Positions 47,818 to 58,629 of a stretch of DNA of 64,000 nucleotides are shown piece by piece (the stretch's first letter is position 1; the number at the start of each line of letters is the position of its first letter). The stretch is from assembly GCA_037974665.1 (NCBI GenBank), contig CM075768.1, positions 65,313,816 to 65,377,815 on the forward strand, read 5' to 3'. Origin of the DNA: Ehretia macrophylla. Taxonomy: Eukaryota > Streptophyta > Magnoliopsida > Boraginales > Ehretiaceae. The position numbers were made by a program, and so were the translations under genes. The notes beneath the pieces are model-generated. The model made no database searches. It was not told the DNA's origin and saw only the letters and a program-made list of their open reading frames with translations.

Positions 47818-48375
47818 GTCATGTTGAGGGCACAATTCCTTTATGTGTTGACGGTTCACAGTCCCAGCTAAAAGAGATGGCCAATTCAAAAGGCCCAGTG
47901 GGCTTAACGATAACCCATCAGCTTCAACAACGCAGCATCCTCAAAAGACGTGATATCGACATGTTGTAGGGCCCTCTAATGTCCCGCGAGTAAGGTTTTC
48001 GTCCTTTTAACAGCTCACGACGTACGATCTGGGACGAAAAAACAGAGCAAAAGAGGAAAAGTGGCCTGAAACTGATGAAAACGTTCGATTTTGGGCTCCA
48101 AAAAGGGCACAGCGAGCAAGCTCGCTATTCCATTCATAGAGCTGTCGGATAGCTTTGCAACGGTATCCTGTGCGTCGCGTAACTCCTTACAGATCAAAAG
48201 TTATGGGCACCGGAGCGACGGAGACCTGGTCACAAACCCTACGCCCTCGGTTTTTTGGGCCCGGCCTCTACGTGAAGCGAAGTTGTCTTGCCCAATGTTC
48301 CGTGGGATTCGGTAATAGAGATTTGGTCGATAAAGTATCTTGGCAGCCCTAACCAGGGCAAAATACATTGAAAAG

Positions 48376-48494
48376 GGGGTGCAACACGAGAACTTCCTAG
48401 GGGGTCACCCATCCTAGTGCTACTCTTGCCCAAGCACGCTTAACTTCGGAGTTTTGATGGGATTCGGTGCATCAGTGCTGGTATGATCGAACAA
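48376..48494 (-). rRNA. 5S rRNA gene copy 44
   Basis: 119 bp, 10 differences; three of the first five RNA bases are changed (plus strand GATCGAACAA), which would disturb helix I. Terminator T-run interrupted (AAATACATTG). Type I. Confidence 0.9.
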
Positions 48495-49052
48495 GTCATG
48501 CTGAGGGCACAATTGCTTTATGTGTTAACGGTTCACAGTCCCAGCCTAGAGAGATGGCCAATTCAAAAGGCCCAATGGGCTTAAGGAAAACCCATCCGCT
48601 TCAACAATGCAGTATCCTAGCAAGACGTGATATCGACGCATTGTAGGGACCCTTAATGTCCCGCGAGTAAGGTTGTCGTCCCTTTAACAGGTCACGACGT
48701 ATGATCCGGGACGAAAAAATAGAGCAAAAGAAGAAAAGTGGCCTGAAACTGATGAAAACGTTGGATTTTCGGCTCCAGAAATGGACAAAGCGAGCAAGCT
48801 GGCTGCCCCCGTCGTATAGCTCTCAGAGAGGTTTGCAACGGTATGCTGTGCGCTGCGTAACTCCTTACGGATCAAAAGTTGTGGGCATCGGAGCGACGGA
48901 GACCTAGTTACAAGCCCTATGCCCTTGGTTTGCAGGCCCCGCCTCTACATGAAGCGAAGTTGTCTTGCCCAATGTTCCGTGGGATTCAGTAATAGAAATT
49001 TGGTGGATAAAGTATCTTGGCAACCCTAACCTGGGCAAAAATAATTGAAAAA

Positions 49053-49171
49053 GGGGTGCAACACGAGGACTTCCCAAGGGGTGACCCATCCTAGTACTAC
49101 TCTCGCCCAAGCACGCTTAGCCTCGGAGTTCTGATGGGATCCGGTCCCTTAGTGCTGGTATGCTCGCACCC
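49053..49171 (-). rRNA. 5S rRNA gene copy 45
   Basis: 119 bp, 7 differences, two in box C and two in box A. Type I spacer. Confidence 0.91.
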
Positions 49172-49729
49172 GTCATGTTGAGGGCATAATTCCTTTATGT
49201 GTTGACAGTTCATAGTCCCAGCCTAGAGAGATGGCCCATTCAAAAGGCCTAATGGGCTTAACGACAACCCATTCACTTCAACAACGCAGCATCCTCGCAA
49301 TACGTGATATTGACGCGTTGTAGGGCCCTTTAATGTCCCGCGAGTTAGGTTGTCGTCCTTTTAACAACTCACGATGTACGATGCAGGATGAAAAAATAGA
49401 GCAAAGGAAGAAAAGTGGCTTGAAACTGATGAAAACGTTGGATTTTGGGCTCCAAAAACGGACAATACGAGCAAGCTGGATGCCCCCGTCGAAGAGCACG
49501 CAAAGAGCTTTGCAACGGTATGTTGTGCGCCGCGTAACTCCTTACGCATCAAAAGTTATGGACACTAGTCAGACAGAGACCTGGTCACAAGCCCTATGCC
49601 CTCGGTTTGTAGGCCCAGCCACTATGTGAAGCGAAGTTGTCTTGCCCAATTTTCCATGGGAATCGGTAATAGAAATTTGGTGGATAAAGTATCTTGGCAA
49701 CCCTAACCAGGGCAAGAAAAATTGAAAAG

Positions 49730-49848
49730 GGGGTGCAATACGAGGACTTCCCAAGGGGTCACCCATCCGAGTACTACTCTCGCCCAAGCACGCTTAACTT
49801 CGGAGTTCTGATGGGATACGGTGCATTAGTGCTGGTATGATCGCACCC
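49730..49848 (-). rRNA. 5S rRNA gene copy 46
   Basis: 119 bp, 4 differences, two in box C. Type I spacer. Confidence 0.93.
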
Positions 49849-50385
49849 GTCATGTTGAGGGCAAAATTCCTTTATTTGATAACTGTTCACAGTCCCAGCC
49901 TAAAGAGATGGCCCATTCAAAAGGCCCAATGGGCTTAACAACACAGCATCCTTGCAAGACATGATATCGACGCGTTGTAGGGCCGTCGAATGTGTCGCGA
50001 GTAAGGTTGTCGTCTTTTTAACAACTCACGACGTACGATCTGGGATAGAAAAACAGAGCAAAAGAAGATAAGTGGCGTGAAACTGATGATAACGATCAAT
50101 GTTGGGCTCCAAAAAGAGCACAGCGAGCAAGCTCGCTGCCCCTTCGTAGAGCTATCAGGGAGGTTTAGAACGGGATGATGTGCGCCGTGTAACTCCTTAC
50201 ATATCAAAAGTTATACGCACCAGAGCGACGGAGACCAGGTCACAAGCACAACGCCCTCGATTTACGGGCCCAGCCTCCACGTGAAGTGAAGTTGTCTTGC
50301 CCAAGGTGCCGTGGGATTCGATAATAGAAATGTGATGGATAAAGTATCTTGGCAACCCAAACCGTTGCAAAAAAAATTGAAAAGG

Positions 50386-50504
50386 GGGGTGTAACACGAG
50401 GACTTCCCACGGGGTCACCCATCCTAGTACTACTATCGCCCAAGCACGCATAACTTTGGAGTTCTGATGGAATCCGGTGCATTAGTACTGGTATGATCAC
50501 ACCC
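50386..50504 (-). rRNA. 5S rRNA gene copy 47
   Basis: 119 bp, 8 differences, one each in box C, IE and box A. The spacer 3' of it lacks about 18 bp. Type II. Confidence 0.91.
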
Positions 50505-51063
50505 GTTATGTTTAAGGGCACAATTCCTTTATGTGTTAACGGTTCACAGTCCCAGCCTAGAGAGTTGGCCAATTCAAAAGGCCCAATGGGCTTAACGATA
50601 ACCCATCCGCTTCACAACGCAGGATCCTTGCAAGACGTGATATCGACGTGTTGTAGGGACCTCTAATGTCCCGCGAGTAAGGTTGTCGTCCTTTTAACAG
50701 CTTACGACGTACGATTCGGGATGAAAAAACAGAGCAAAAGAAGAAAAGTGGCATGAAATTGATGAAAACGTTCAATTTTGGGCTCCAAAAATGGGTCCAA
50801 TGAGCAAGCTTACTGCCCCTTTCATAGAGCTGTCGGAGAGCTTTGCAACGGTATGTTGTGCGCCATGTAACTCCTTACGGATCAAAAGTTATGGGCACAG
50901 GAGTGACGGAGACCTAGTCACAAGCCCTACGCCCTCGGTTTGTAGGCCCAACCTCCACGTGAAGCGAAGTTGTCTTGCCCAAGGTGCTGTGGGATTCGAT
51001 AATAGAAATATGGTGGATAAAGTATCTTGGCAACCCAAACCGGACCAAAAAAAATTGAAAAGG

Positions 51064-51182
51064 GGGGTGTGACACGAGGACTTCCCAGGGGGTCATCCAT
51101 CCTAGTACTACTCTCACCCAAGCATGCTTATCTTCGGAGTTTTGATGGGATCCGGTGCATTAGTGCTAGTATGATCGCACCT
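51064..51182 (-). rRNA. 5S rRNA gene copy 48
   Basis: 119 bp, 9 differences: one in box C, one in IE, two in box A. Type II spacer. Confidence 0.91.
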
Positions 51183-51732
51183 GTCATGTTGAGGGCACAA
51201 TACCTTTATGTGTTAACGGTTCACAGTCCCAGCCTAGAGAGATGGCCAATTCAAATGTCCCAATGGGCTTAACGATAACCCATCTGCTTCAACAATGCAG
51301 CATCCTAGCAAGACGTGATATCGACGCGTTGTAGGATGTCCCGCGAGTGAGGTTGTCATCCCTTGAACAGCTCACGACGTACGATCCGGGATGAAAAAAT
51401 AGAGCAAAAGAAGAAAAGTGGCCTAAAATTGATAAAAACATTCGATTTTGGGCTCCAAAAAGGGCACAGCGAGCAAGCTGGCTGCCCCAATCATACAGCT
51501 CTCAGAGAGCTTTGCAACAGTATGTTGTGCGCCGCATAACTCCTTACGGATCAAAAGTTATGGACACCGGAGCGACAGAGACTTGGTCACAAGCCCTACG
51601 CCCTCGGTTTGCAGGCCCAGCCTCTAAGTGAATCGAAGTTGTCTTGCCCAAGGTGCCGTGGGATTCGATAATAGAAATGTGGTGGATAAAGTTTCTTGGC
51701 AACCCAAACTAGAGCAAAAAAAATTGAAAAGG

Positions 51733-51851
51733 GAGGTGCAACACGAGCACTTCCCACGGGGTTACCCATCCTAGTACTACTTTCGCCCAAGCATGCTTAA
51801 CTTCGGAGTTCTGATGGGATCCAGAGCATTAGTGCTGGTAAGATCGCACCC
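51733..51851 (-). rRNA. 5S rRNA gene copy 49
   Basis: 119 bp, 9 differences: two in box C, one in IE, one in box A. Type II spacer, shortened by about 8 bp. Confidence 0.91.
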
Positions 51852-52409
51852 ATCTTGTTGAGGGGACAATTTCTTTATTTGTTAACAGTTCACAGTCCCA
51901 GCCTAGAGTGATGGCCAATTCAAAAGGCCCAATGGACTTAATGACAACCCATCCGCTTCAACAATGCAGCCTCCTCGCAAGACAAGATATCGGCGCATTG
52001 TAGGGCCCTCTAATGTCCCACGAGTAAGGTTGTCGTCCTTTTAACAGCTCACGACGTATGATCCGGGACGGAAAAACAGAGCAAAAGAAGAAAAGTGGCC
52101 TGAAACTGATGAAATTGTTCGATTTTGGGCTCCAAAAAGGGAAAAGCGAGAAAGCTCACTGCCCAATTCGTAGAGCTGTCAGAGAGATTTGCAACGGTAT
52201 GCTGTGCACTGCGTAACTCCTTACAGATCAAAAGTTATACGCACCGGAGCGACGGAGACCTAGTCACAAGCCCTACGCCCTCGGTTTGCGGGCCCAACCT
52301 CCACGTGAAGGGAAGTTGTCTTACCCAAGGTGCCGTGGGATTCGATAATAGAAATGTGGTGCATAAAGTATCTTGGCAACCCAAACCGGAGCAAAAAAAT
52401 TTTAAAAGG

Positions 52410-52528
52410 GGGGTGCAACACGTGGACTTCCCAAGGGGTCACTCATCCTAGTACTACTCTCGCGCAAGCACGCTTAACTTCGGATTTCTGATTGGATACA
52501 GTGCATTTGTGCTAGTATGATCACACCC
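52410..52528 (-). rRNA. 5S rRNA gene copy 50, diverged
   Basis: 119 bp, 11 differences, two in box C. It shares the CGTGGACTTCCC and GTGCATTTGTGCTAGTATG changes in part with copy 37. Type II. Confidence 0.9.
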
Positions 52529-53084
52529 GTAATGTTGAGGGCACAATTCCTTTATGTGTTAACGGTTCACAATCCCAGCCTAGAGAGATGGCTAATTCAA
52601 AAGCCCAATGGGCTTAACGACAGCCCATCCGTTTCAACAACGTGGCATCCTCGCAAGATGTGATATCGACGCGTTGTAGGGCCCTCAAAAGTCCCACGAG
52701 TATGATTGTCGTCCTTTTAACAGCTCACGACGTACTATCCAGGACGGAAAAACCGAGCAAAAGAAGAAAAGTGGACTGAAACTAATGAAAACATTCGATT
52801 TTAGGCTCAAAAAAGGCACAACGAGCAAGCTCGCTGCCCCCTTCGTAGAGCTGTCAGAGAGCTTTGCAACGGTATATTGTGCGCTACGTAACTCCTTACG
52901 GATCAAAAGTTATGGGCAGCGGAGCGATGGAGACCTGGACACAAGCCCTACGGCCTCGGTTTGTGGGCCCAGCCTCCACGTGGAGCGAAGTTGTCTTGCC
53001 CAATGTTCTGTGGGATTCGATAATCGAAATGTGGTGGATAAAGTATCTTGGCAACCTAAATCAGAGCAAAAAAATTTGAAAAAG

Positions 53085-53203
53085 GGGGTGCAACATGAAG
53101 ACTTCCCAGGGGGTCACCCATCCTAGTACTACTCTCACCCAGGCACGCTTAACTTCGGAGTTCTTATGGGATTCGACACATTAGTGCTGGTATGATCACA
53201 CCC
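53085..53203 (-). rRNA. 5S rRNA gene copy 51
   Basis: 119 bp, 10 differences, one in IE and one in box A; box C intact. Mostly type II spacer. Confidence 0.9.
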
Positions 53204-53779
53204 GTCATGTTGAGGGCACAATTCCTTTATGTGTTAAAGGTTCACAGTCCCAGCCAAGAGAGATGGCCAATTCAAAAGGCCCAATGGGTTTAACGATAAC
53301 TAATCTGCTTCAACAACGCAGCATCCCAGCAAGATGTGATATCGACGCGTTGTAGGGCCTCCTAATGTCCCACGAGTAAGGTTGTTGTACTTTTAACAGC
53401 TCACGACGTATGATCCGGGAAGAAAAAACAGAGCAAAAGTGCCCCTAATGTCCCGCAAGTAAGGTTGGCTTGAAACTGTTAAAAACGTTAGATTTTGGGC
53501 TCCAAAAAGGGGCACAGCAAGCAAGCTAGCTGCCCCCATTGTACAACTCTAAAAGTGCTTTGCAACGGTATGCTGTGCACCCCGCAACTACTTACGAATC
53601 AAAAGTTATGGGCACCGGAGCGACGGACACCTGGTCACAAGCCCTACGCCCTCAGTTTGCGGGCCTAGCCTCTACGTGAAACGAAGTTGTCTTTCCCAAG
53701 GTGCCGTGGGATTCGGTAATAGAAATTTGGTGGATAAAGTATCTTGGCAACCCTAACTAGAGCAAAAAAAATTGAAAAG

Positions 53780-53898
53780 GGGGTGCAACACGAGGACTTC
53801 CCAGGAGGTCACCCATCCTAGTACTACTCTCGCCCAAGCATGCTTAACTTCGGAGTTCTGATGGGATCCGGTGCATTAGTGCTGGCATGATCGCACTC
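53780..53898 (-). rRNA. 5S rRNA gene copy 52
   Basis: 119 bp, 4 differences, one in box C and one in box A. The spacer 3' of it holds a 27-bp templated insertion (about 53440-53466) and is recombinant: type II GGTGCCG, then type I GGTAATAGAAATTTGG. Confidence 0.92.
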
Positions 53899-54450
53899 GT
53901 CATATTGAGGGCACAATTTCTTTATGTGTTAACGGTTCACAGTCCCAGCCTAGAGAGATGGCCAATTCAAAAGGCCCAATGGACTTAACAATAATTCATC
54001 TGCTTCAACAACGCAGCATCCTTACAAGACGTGATGTGTTGTAGGGCCCTCTAATGTCTCGGGAGTTAGGTTGTCATCCATTTAACAACTCACGACATAC
54101 GATCCGGGATGAAAAAACATAGCACAAGAAGAAAAGTGGCCTAAAACTGATAAAAACGTTCAATTTTGGGCCCTAAAAATGGGCAAAGTGAGCAAGCTGG
54201 CTACCCCCGACGTAGAGATCTCGGAGAGCTTTGCAAAGGTATGCTGTGCGCTGCGTAACTCCTTACGGATCAAAAGTTATGGGCACTGGAGCGACGGAGA
54301 CCTAGTCAGAAGCCCTACGCCCTCGGTTTGTGGGCCCAGCCTCTACGTGAAGCGAAGTTGTCTTGGCCAATGTTCCGTGGGATTCGGTAATAGAGATATG
54401 GTGGATAAAGTATCTTGGCAACCTTAGCCAGAGCAAAAAAAATTGAAAAA

Positions 54451-54569
54451 GGGGTGCAACATGAGGACTTCCCAGGGGGTCACCCATCCTAGTACTACTC
54501 TCGCCCAAGCTCGCTTAACTTCGTAGTTCTGATGGGATCCGGTGCATTAGTGCTGCTATGATCGCACCC
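54451..54569 (-). rRNA. 5S rRNA gene copy 53
   Basis: 119 bp, 4 differences, one in box A. Type I spacer. Confidence 0.93.
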
Positions 54570-55126
54570 ATCATGTTAAGGCCACAATTCCTTTATTTGT
54601 TAACGGTTCACAGTCCCATCCTAGAGAGATGACCCATTCAAAGGGCCCAATGAGCTTAACGACAACCCATCCGCTTCAACAACAGAGCATCCTCGGAAGA
54701 CGTGATATCGAAACAATGTAGGACCCTCTAATGTACTTTGAGTAAGGTGGTTGTCCTTTTAACAGCTCACGACGTACGATCCGGGATGAAAAAATAGAGC
54801 AAAATAAGAAAAGTTGCCCAAAACTGATGAAAACGTTCGATTTTCGGCTCAAAAAAGGGCAGAGGGAGCAGACTCGCTGCCCCCTTCGTAGAGTTATCGG
54901 AGAGCTTTGCAATAGTATATTGTGCACCACGTAACTCCTTGCGGATCAAAAGTTATGGGCACCGGAGCGACGGAGACCTGGTCACAAGCCCTACGCCCTC
55001 GTTTTGCGGGCCCAGCTCCACGTGAAGCGAAGTTGTCTTGCCCAAGGTGCCTTGGGATTCGATAATAGAAATGTGGGGGATAAATTTTCTTGGAAACCCA
55101 AACCGGAGCAAAAGAAATTGAAAAGA

Positions 55127-55245
55127 GGGGTGCAACACGAGGACATCCCAGGGGGTCACCCATCCTAGTACTACTCTCGCCCAAGCACGCTTAACTTCGG
55201 AGTTCTTATGGGATCCGGTGCATTAGTGCTGGTATGATCGCACCC
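55127..55245 (-). rRNA. 5S rRNA gene copy 54, closest to consensus
   Basis: 119 bp with only 2 differences, neither in box A, IE or box C, so it is the best candidate for an active gene here. Upstream on the minus strand: C at -1, GC near -13, AATAAAGG at -21 to -28. The terminator is slightly impaired, since the A-run reads CAAAAGAAATTG on the plus strand. Type II spacer. Confidence 0.95.
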
Positions 55246-55802
55246 GTCATGTTGAGGGCCCAATTCCTTTATTTGTTAACGGTTCACAGTCCCATCCTAG
55301 AGAGATGGCCCATTCAAAAGGTCCAATGGGCTTAACGACAACCCATCTGCATCAACAACACCAGCATCCTCGCAAGACGTGATATCGACGCGTTGTAGGT
55401 CTCTTTAATGTCCCGCGAGTAAGGTTGTCTTCCTTTTAATAGCTCACGACATACGAGCCGGGATTAAAAAACAGAGCAAAAGAAGAAAATTGGCCTGAAA
55501 CTGATGAAAACATTTTATTTTGGACTACAAAAAGGGCACAGCGAGCAGGCTCGCTACCCCCTTCGTAGAGTTGTCAGAGAGCTTTGCAACGGTATATTGT
55601 GCGCCGCGTAACTCCTTACGGATCAAAAGTTATGGGCACCGGAGCGACGGAGAACTAGTCACAAGCCCTACGCCCTCGGTTTGCGGGCCCAGCTCCGCGT
55701 GAAGCGAAGTTGTCTTACCCAAGGTGCCGTGGGATTCGATAATAGAAATGTGGTGGATAAAGTATCTTAGCAACCCAAACCGGAGCAAAATAAACTGAAA
55801 AG

Positions 55803-55920
55803 GGGGTACAACATGAGGACATCCCACGGGGCACTCATCCTAGTACTACTCTCGCGCAAGCACGCTTAACTTCGGAGTTCTGATGGGATCCGGTGCATTA
55901 GTGCTGGTATGATCGCACCT
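55803..55920 (-). rRNA. 5S rRNA gene copy 55
   Basis: 118 bp: one base lost in box C, plus 7 substitutions (two in box C). Last 5S gene in the window; element D begins 165 bp upstream of its 5' end. Type II. Confidence 0.9.
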
Positions 55921-56640
55921 ATCATGTTGAGGGCACAATTCCTTTATGTTTTAACGGTTCACAGTCCCAGCCTAGAAAGATGGCCAATTCAAAAGGCCCA
56001 ATGGGCTTAACGATAACCCATCTGCTTCAACAATGCAGCATCCTAGCAAGACGTGATATCGATGCATTGTATGGCCCCCTAATGTGTGAAACCCCACTTT
56101 TCTGCTTTAACTTGATTTATGTGCTTTGTCTCGTTTTGCGTGCATATGACCTGTTTATGTGCTATAGGGCCTAGAATGTTATAATTTTGATATCAATACT
56201 CCTAATACTTGCTAAATGTGCATTCATGAAATTTTCATAAAAAACAGAGTCAGAAATTTTATCGTCGATTTTCAATGAATAGTATTTTCGAAACACGTCC
56301 GCTAAAATTTTGAAACTGGTCTTTTTAACCCTTCTAGACCTAGTCCACGGACTTTAATAGACCTGTGTTTGATTAAAATGGTTTCAAAATCGGCTTAGGA
56401 ATTTATTAGGGTTTTTACACCGACTTTTGCGAAAATCGAGTTTTAAGCCGACTCGGGTGAAATTGTTGGATTGTAAAACTTCTTGTCACCTAAAAATAAT
56501 CCACTTGAGATATCTTGGGGGTGGCATAATTATTTTTAACTTGGTGAGCATTAAAATGCAATTAAAGTCATTAAAAACACAAAAATACCTATTAAAACTA
56601 ACTTTTACTTTGCATTTTTTTAATTGACCAAGCTTTTTAT

Positions 56641-56647
56641 TATATAA
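56641..56647 (+). promoter_or_regulatory. Putative TATA box, element D first LTR
   Basis: TATATAA within TTTTATTATATAATG, about 560 nt into the LTR, followed by a CA-rich region. If transcription starts about 30 nt on, both hairpins lie in the transcribed leader. The second LTR has the same at 61866-61872. Confidence 0.5.
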
Positions 56648-57596
56648 TGTCATCAACACACACTCACACAACACAAAACATACTCTACAAACACACACAT
56701 TGCCGTTACAAACAGGGAGAAAAAGAGAAGAGGAAAATCAAGGTTTTCAATCCAAGATTTCAAAGAAAAACCTAGTTTTTGTCCGTGAAACTTCGCACCG
56801 ACTTGGATTCTGTTTGTTGGGCACGCATTGCACGCATTCCTAGGCTTTTATCGCTTCAAAGGTGAGAGAAAAATTCTAGATCTCAAAATGTCATTTTTGT
56901 GTTTTTGAGTATAAATGAAGATTGAACCGTTAGAATTGTAATCTGATGTTAGATTATTGCTCCTTGCATGCTAGGGATCATTATATACCAATACTACGAA
57001 TTTCTGTCGGATGTAGCATAATTTTTATTTTCCGGGTATTTAATTTTGATTAAAATGTTCAAAGTTGATTTAATTGAGTTGTGTTGATCGAAATCGATTG
57101 CCGTCGATTTCTAAATACTTGATAATTACGTGTTAGCGCTGTTGTAATGCCGAATTTTCGATTACATTGTTCGTGTGAAAATCCGGAAAAATCCAGCCAT
57201 GACATCTTAGAGTTTTAGGGTTATCGGGCATGATTTGGAGGTGTTATGGTGGATTTCCGAGAGGGTTAATGTAGTAGGTTGAATGGGTGAATGATAGGAA
57301 CTGATTTGACAATGTTTGGATTAGTAGATTGTAAGTTATGAATTTTAGAAGTTTAGGTTGTCATTCTTTAATTTCTTGAACGATGCCTTTAGATGGTTGG
57401 GTAGTGTTCGAGTGATGAATGGTGAGTTGTTGATGAGTAATTTAGAGTTTAATTATGTATATTATGCATGTCCGGTTAGATGGCCTACTTTGTCATCTAA
57501 CTACGTTGTTTGTTGTTTAATTTAATATTGATGTTATATTGATGTTATTGATTGATTATTATTGAATGCGGGAATCGGGCACTCTTGTTGCTGATC

Positions 57597-57640
57597 TCCC
57601 AATTGATTGATTGATTGATGATTGATTGATGATTGATGAT
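57597..57640 (+). repeat. GATT/GATGATT simple repeat, first LTR of D
   Basis: Tandem GATT with interspersed GAT, directly 5' of hairpin II. It appears identical in the second LTR (62822-62865), which is notable for a slippage-prone tract. Confidence 0.8.
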
Positions 57641-57716
57641 TATGGAGTCTTGGTATGTGTGTGCCACCTCTCGGGCAGCGTCGGGCTGTCGGGTTGATAA
57701 CGGCATGACTGCCATA
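57641..57716 (+). promoter_or_regulatory. Long GC-rich hairpin II, D first LTR
   Basis: TATGGAGTC (57641-57649) pairs with GACT (57707-57710) and CCATA (57712-57716) around a one-base bulge. TGCC (57662-57665) pairs with GGCA (57702-57705), and an apical GGCAGC/GCTGTC stem has loop GTCGG. The core CGGGCAGCGTCGGGCT resembles CGGGCGGCATCGGGCT in family A. Confidence 0.5.
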
Positions 57717-57977
57717 GGCTACCCCCAGCTCGCATGACGGAGGTGTCATGGAGGGAGGGGCTAGTGAGGTACCTCGGGTGCGTGAGTAATGGGGAGTTAT
57801 AAGAAGAACGGTTGAGATCGTGATGGCGTTTGGAGCTACACCAAATAGAGTATCCTTTATTGAATGGTCATATAGTTATGTGATGATAGTATTATTTGTG
57901 TTTTTGTGTGTTTACTGACTCAAAGGATTATTCCAAGGAGTTTAGTAGACCTTGCTCGAGATCTATCGGATCCTCAC

Positions 57978-57999
57978 TGGGCTTATGTATATAAGCTCA
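57978..57999 (+). promoter_or_regulatory. Conserved LTR hairpin I, D first LTR
   Basis: CCTCAC followed by stem TGGGCTTAT, loop GTAT, stem ATAAGCTCA: 9 pairs with G-U at pair 3, 522 nt from the LTR 3' end. The second LTR has it at 63203-63224. Confidence 0.68.
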
Positions 58000-58527
58000 C
58001 TCTCTATTAATGCATGCTTACAGGTGTTGCAGAGCCGGATTACGGGTATGTGCCTCCTGAAGAGGAGAATGTGGAAAATGTGCTTTACGTGGACGAGTCA
58101 TATGTTCCCGAGTCTTATCCATGATTATATGTTGTTTAATGTCATGTATATTAGCTTAATAGACTTTTATATGCTTTGTGGTTCTTATTGTAATAGATGT
58201 TGGAAGATGATGATCCAAATGGTGTTAACTTAGTGGCTTTCTTTTGTCTATGGTTAAGTTGTAAATATGTCTCAACTTATTTTGAAATGTATGATAAGGT
58301 TGAGATATTGTATGTTATGTTGGAACGGAGGCGTATAACGAGGATGGTTTATTGTATAATATGGTTGTGTTGTATGTTGTTGTTTAAATTAAGGAGTTGC
58401 TGGATGTATGATGTTTAATGAGGTTGGTTTGGAACCTCGGTGTCCTATTTACTGTCGTTATACTGCCGAAATTCCGTTGCGTCCTGACTGATCATAGGAG
58501 GGGTCGTGTTGGGGCGTTACAGTTTAA

Positions 58528-58539
58528 GTGGTATCAGAG
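58528..58539 (+). promoter_or_regulatory. Primer-binding site, D first unit
   Basis: GTGGTATCAGAG, complementary to the 3' end of initiator tRNA-Met, 6 nt after the LTR end. The base after it is G, where the second unit has A and element B has C. Confidence 0.88.
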
Positions 58540-58629
58540 GGAATGTTAGCTGTCAGCCGGGGTATCGTCGGAATGTGGGTAGTGGTCTAAGCATGCAAGT
58601 ATGTATTAACTGAAAGAAAAGTAAAACAT

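Larger units (their letters stand above)
46171..56084 (-). repeat. 5S rDNA array, block 6 (units 41-55)
   Basis: Fifteen genes. Starts are 675-678 bp apart except before copies 47 (656; about 18 bp lost at about 49938), 49 (669; GCCCTCTA-like bases lost at about 51339), 52 (695; templated insertion) and 53 (671; ATATCGAC-like bases lost at about 54032). Spacer types 41 to 55: II, II, II, I, I, I, II, II, II, II, II, recombinant, I, II, II. The block ends in the spacer at element D, preceded by TAATG. Confidence 0.95.
56085..58521 (+). mobile_element. Element D, first LTR (2437 bp)
   Basis: TGTGAAACCCC ... GGGGCGTTACA, followed after 6 nt by a primer-binding site, so D is on the plus strand. 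The same sequence recurs exactly 5225 bp downstream (61310-63746), with no net length change. Contents: likely TATA box (56641-56647), a CA-rich stretch, a GATT tract (57597-57640), hairpin II (57641-57716) and hairpin I (57978-57999). The left flank is TAATG in the 5S spacer; the matching target duplication lies beyond the window. No coding domain recognised. Confidence 0.9.

Noticed and set aside
1..56084. Cassandra-type TRIM elements, which carry 5S sequence in their LTRs
   Set aside because: The copies are head-to-tail every 677 bp with full promoter and terminator signals, lack TG/CA ends or a primer-binding site per copy, and number 55. This is rDNA.
57597..57640. GATT tract as a telomere- or centromere-related repeat
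   Set aside because: It is not the plant telomere repeat and occurs only inside the D LTRs.
57952..58233. 93-codon frame repeated in both D LTRs (also 63177-63458)
   Set aside because: Its identity in both LTRs reflects LTR duplication, and it overlaps hairpin I and U5. No sign of coding.
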